A stretch of 64,000 bases of DNA from Draconibacterium mangrovi_A (GTDB taxonomy: Bacteria > Bacteroidota > Bacteroidia > Bacteroidales > Prolixibacteraceae). The DNA lies in NCBI RefSeq assembly GCF_037646455.1, contig NZ_JBBIXN010000004.1, positions 62,001 to 126,000 of the forward strand, given 5' to 3'. The notes under the pieces are model-generated. The model worked only from the letters and a program-made list of their open reading frames with translations, was not told the origin of the DNA and made no database searches. Below, one piece after another: positions 61,023 to 64,000 of the stretch (position 1 is its first letter; every line of letters begins with the position of its first letter). A program made the position numbers and the translations under genes.

Positions 61023-62000
61023 TTAGTTCCTTTCGGTTGCCCATGGATTTATTTTGGAGTAGTCTATTCGGGGAACAATAATTTTCAGGTTTAGTTCTCC
61101 CATCAGGCCAATTTGATCTGATATGCCCGGAATTCCTGCGCCTGCATTTAAATCAATGCGAAAGTTTCCAAAGGCAATTCCTGCTGTTCCGCCCAGGCAA
61201 TGAATGTTGTTGGTGATATCGCTTTGGAGAAAAATTCCCAACGTGTTATCAGCATGTTCCATGTAGGGATGTAATCGGATCACACTAAAATCTTCCTGGT
61301 AAAATACAATCACTTCAGGAATAAAAGCATAAGGCTTTGTTCTTAAACCTTTTTTGTAACCTTCGTGGTTCCCCGAAATGTAAAGTGTTAAATTGATCGG
61401 AGTAACTTTATTAAGATCTTCTTCGCCACCGGCAAAATCAACCTTTAACGGAAAGCCGGCAGTTAATCCCCAACTTGTCGTCCGACTTTCGTACAAAACA
61501 GCCAGACGTGGTTTTAAAAGCAGGTACTGGAAGAGATCCGGGCCCGGAGGATTGGGAGAGGATTCCGCATCGATCATTATCCCGTCGAGCGAATTTACAT
61601 AAAGTTGTTTGGTGGCCAGTACAAAATTGGTACTCACGGCAAATCGCAGTGCACCGTTTTCGGTTTTTCTGGGTCTTGCAGCGTATGAAAAACCTAGTTC
61701 GGTAGTACTGATATTCCGTTTCCCGATAATGCCTTGCTGAAAAATGATGCTAATGCCACCGTTCAGTTTCTGAGACCAGGTGTCGTAAGTAAAATGCAGC
61801 TGGTTATAGGCTTGTGCGGAATCGACATTATAGAATTGATTACCCACATGCAAACTGGTTTGGTTGTCGAAACCGGCAAAAGCAGGATTAATGAGCATGG
61901 GATTTGAAAACGGCTGAAGCGGACTTTCGTTTTGTGATTTTGCGCTGAAAACCAAAGAAGAAAAGAACAGAATCCATATTATTTTGCCGAAATACTTCAC
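61023..62000 (-). CDS. PorP/SprF-family outer-membrane protein (copy 2)
   Basis: A 325-residue protein with a GTG start at 62000, signal peptide (1-22, ends SAKSQ) and the related motif FSNPMLINPAFAGFDNQ. Similar predicted strands to copy 1 (LGFSYAARP, NLTLYISGN, IDLNAGAGI), but only distantly similar in sequence. It is the upstream partner, 46 bp before copy 1, so both are probably co-transcribed. Role as copy 1, possibly for a different cargo. Confidence 0.92.
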   Translation of the reverse strand: MKYFGKIIWILFFSSLVFSAKSQNESPLQPFSNPMLINPAFAGFDNQTSLHVGNQFYNVDSAQAYNQLHFTYDTWSQKLNGGISIIFQQGIIGKRNISTTELGFSYAARPRKTENGALRFAVSTNFVLATKQLYVNSLDGIMIDAESSPNPPGPDLFQYLLLKPRLAVLYESRTTSWGLTAGFPLKVDFAGGEEDLNKVTPINLTLYISGNHEGYKKGLRTKPYAFIPEVIVFYQEDFSVIRLHPYMEHADNTLGIFLQSDITNNIHCLGGTAGIAFGNFRIDLNAGAGIPGISDQIGLMGELNLKIIVPRIDYSKINPWATERN

Positions 62001-62014
62001 CCGTGCAGCCTAAT

Positions 62015-62521
62015 TTAGCTTGTCATTTTTAGCAATTCTTCCAGGAAATACTGTTTTTGTTTGTTGGCCGTTTTCAACGCCCGCGCAATTTTAAGTTTTA
62101 TCGGTTTCATTTGCTCATCGGGAGGAAAATGTTCTAGGTTCTCGAGCACCGTAAAAGCCTCAAAAGCGACCGCCCATTCTTCATCGATAACAAGGTTGGT
62201 AAACACTTCGAAATACATGCTGTAATCGAGTCCGTTTTGCCAGCACATGGTGGTCAGTTCTTTTCGGATCGAATGGTACTTCTTGTTTTGCAGTGCATCG
62301 ATAACAACAGGTATGGTATCTTTGTCTTTTATGGTACCAAGCAACTTTAAAATTTCAGCTTTAACTTCCGATTCAGGATTGGCACTCAGAAGTTCAAACA
62401 ATATCGGAAGGTAACTCCGGTTGCCACATTCTTTAAGCGAGCGAACAGCTGAAATGACGGTTTCGGAATTGCTGGAGAACAACTTGTTTCGTGTGGCCTC
62501 GTTTATTTTTGGTTGTTTCAT
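62015..62521 (-). CDS. HEAT-repeat protein
   Basis: A 168-residue cytosolic helical protein with several HEAT-type units (SVRSLKECGNRSYLPILFELL-like, AEILKLLGTIKDKDTIPVVID). HEAT arrays usually bind other proteins. It ends 14 bp before the PorP/SprF copy 2 start region, so it is probably the first gene of that three-gene unit. No enzyme motifs. Confidence 0.8.
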   Translation of the reverse strand: MKQPKINEATRNKLFSSNSETVISAVRSLKECGNRSYLPILFELLSANPESEVKAEILKLLGTIKDKDTIPVVIDALQNKKYHSIRKELTTMCWQNGLDYSMYFEVFTNLVIDEEWAVAFEAFTVLENLEHFPPDEQMKPIKLKIARALKTANKQKQYFLEELLKMTS

Positions 62522-62718
62522 GATGAACGTAATTGAATGGCTGCAAATTTACATTTAATAAAAAGCTTAAACAAAGTGGAAATACAAATGTTTGTCAATA
62601 ATCTTTACCTTTATGCAATTCATAAACCAGACATAATTGGACAAACACAAAAGGACATGAACCGGTTTGATTGGCGAAATCTTAACGATGCTAACAAAAC
62701 ACAAAGTAGTTTAATCGG

Positions 62719-64000
62719 ATGAAGAATGTTGAAGAATTAAGAGAGGCTCACGTTGGCCGCTTGATGCTAAAATATTTTATCCCGGCATTTATTGGTGTGT
62801 TTGTCAATGCGCTTTATAACATAGTCGATCGTATTTTTATCGGACAGGGAGTGAGTGCCGAAGCGCTTTCCGGAGTGTCTGTAATCTTCCCGGTGATGCT
62901 TATTATGATGGGCTTCGGAATGTTGATAGGAATAGGTACCGGAGTTTATGTTTCCATCAACCTGGGGAAAAAGGATGTGGAACGTGCCGGGCAAACACTG
63001 GGGACAGGATTTACTCTGATGATCATTTCTTCTTTGCTGATCATGATAATTACTTACGCACTGAAAGTTCCTATTTTAAAATCGTTTGGTTCCACTGACG
63101 AGACATTTCAGTTTGCGAATGATTACCTTGATATCGTACTCGGAGGTGTACTTTTCATGGTGGTTGGCTTTTCGCTAAACAATGTTATCCGCTCCGAAGG
63201 AAATGCCCGAATCGCTATGGTTTCGATGATACTGAGTTCGGTGACCAACCTTATTCTTGACCCGATTTTTATTTTTGGTTTCGATATGGGAGTTAAAGGT
63301 GCAGCCTATGCAACCGTGATCTCCATGTTTATTTTAATGATCTGGGTGCTGTATCATTTTCTGAAAAGCAAACGATCGGTCATTAAGTTACAGCTCAAAA
63401 ATATTCGGATAAACCGCGAAATATCCATGGAAATTCTGGCTATTGGAATGGCGCCCTTTTCGATGCAGATTGCCGGTAGTTTTGTGCAGGGATTACTGAA
63501 TAAAAAGCTAATTGAGTTTGGCGGGGATCTGGCGGTTGGTGCCATTGGAATTATTAACTCGGTGCTAACTTTGGTGATCATGGCCATCGTTGCATTGAAT
63601 ATGGCCTCTCAACCGATCATCGGATTTAACTACGGAGCCAAATCGGTCGATCGAATTAAACAAACCCTAAAAATTACCTTGATAGCTGCAACAATTATAT
63701 CGGTGCTTGCATACGGTCTGCTTGAAACTTTCCCAGGAATGATTATCAAAGTATTCAACAGCGACAGCGAAATGTTGTATCAAATTGCAACACGTGGTTT
63801 ACGAATTGTGATTCTTGTGATGCCCATAATTGGATTCCAGGTGGTTGCTTCCAACTTCTTTCAGGCCATCGGAAAAGCCGGATTATCGTTGTTTGCTACC
63901 TTGTTCCGTCAGGTGATCGCTTTAATTCCATTGTTGATTATTTTACCCGGTTTCTATGGGATTGACGGAATTTGGATCAGTTTTCCAATTTCTGATTCGC
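62719..64000 (+). CDS. MATE-family multidrug/cation efflux transporter, 3' end missing
   Basis: The frame starts at the ATG at 62719 and is open to the window edge (427 residues; family about 450). Seen: the helix 1-2 region AFIGVFVNALYNIVDRIFIGQG, which is the MATE N-terminal signature, and about ten visible hydrophobic helices in two bundles. MATE proteins exchange cations or drugs for Na+ or H+. It is divergent from the HEAT-protein gene across a 197-bp gap in which I see only an unconvincing small frame. Confidence 0.93.
   Translation, partial: MKNVEELREAHVGRLMLKYFIPAFIGVFVNALYNIVDRIFIGQGVSAEALSGVSVIFPVMLIMMGFGMLIGIGTGVYVSINLGKKDVERAGQTLGTGFTLMIISSLLIMIITYALKVPILKSFGSTDETFQFANDYLDIVLGGVLFMVVGFSLNNVIRSEGNARIAMVSMILSSVTNLILDPIFIFGFDMGVKGAAYATVISMFILMIWVLYHFLKSKRSVIKLQLKNIRINREISMEILAIGMAPFSMQIAGSFVQGLLNKKLIEFGGDLAVGAIGIINSVLTLVIMAIVALNMASQPIIGFNYGAKSVDRIKQTLKITLIAATIISVLAYGLLETFPGMIIKVFNSDSEMLYQIATRGLRIVILVMPIIGFQVVASNFFQAIGKAGLSLFATLFRQVIALIPLLIILPGFYGIDGIWISFPISDS

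Noticed and set aside
62537..62722. 61-codon plus-strand frame before the MATE gene
   Set aside because: It overlaps the MATE start and has no signature; best explained as intergenic sequence.

Overview
This 64 kb window (about 40-45% GC by eye) is chromosomal DNA of a Bacteroidota bacterium. The evidence is type IX secretion (T9SS) type A and type B C-terminal domains, two PorP/SprF proteins, a hybrid two-component system (reg_prop propeller to AraC in one chain), TonB-dependent uptake with a CarboxypepD-like plug, DUF5686 and DUF6913 proteins, Bacteroidota-style TAnnTTTG promoter boxes and few Shine-Dalgarno sites. Gene content resembles the Marinilabiliales/Prolixibacteraceae, but that placement is inference. 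I see no rRNA, tRNA, CRISPR array, prophage or canonical insertion sequence.

Layout. 1-7.3 kb (minus): UvrD-type helicase/nuclease (runs off the left edge), a small secreted protein, dapA, a DUF6913 gene and ligA. 7.4-12.9 kb: a thioredoxin-family protein and topB (plus), then the UDP-sugar pair UDP-xylose synthase and UDP-glucose dehydrogenase (minus). 13.1-18.8 kb (plus): a sulfatase lipoprotein, a small Cys-rich protein next to an OprC/NosA-like copper receptor, and an M20 amidohydrolase. 19-23.3 kb (minus): a secreted protein of unknown function and a tricorn-like protease. 23.5-30.2 kb (plus): a TauE/SafE permease followed by a probable lipid gene set (CdsA-like, dolichol/phytol kinase-like, thioester-reductase-like SDR, CDP-alcohol phosphotransferase, DUF5686). 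30.3-39.9 kb (minus): gnd, pdxB and a sugar-acid cluster (LacI regulator, SDR, PfkB kinase, LarA-like racemase/epimerase, Gfo/Idh oxidoreductase). 40.3-41.7 kb: a Tat-exported Gfo/Idh oxidoreductase. 42.2-53.8 kb (plus): two large T9SS-exported proteins on either side of a hybrid two-component regulator, then a small HEAT-like membrane protein. 53.9-55.4 kb: pabC/pabB. 55.8-62.5 kb: a YggS-like PLP protein, a DHODH-like protein, a T9SS type B lectin/PKD protein, two PorP/SprF genes and a HEAT protein. A MATE exporter runs off the right edge.

The most unusual content is in the intergenic DNA of the 31.7-36.9 kb metabolic cluster. Two genes for four-helix-bundle proteins (S23/23S-rRNA-intervening-sequence family) each sit between short-period degenerate tandem repeats in opposite orientations: 10-bp units around the first and 6-bp units around the second. 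A third insertion, 1.2 kb from the first, is a frameshifted GIY-YIG endonuclease gene between palindromic GTCATTCC...GGAAT ends. Related 7-bp-period arrays lie at 3.1, 8.0 and 55.5 kb, and a long palindrome lies at 35.0 kb. Together they suggest a family of small, gene-preserving repeat-bounded elements. Other candidates worth checking are the lipid operon at 24.4-30.2 kb and the copper-acquisition pair at 14.7-17.4 kb.
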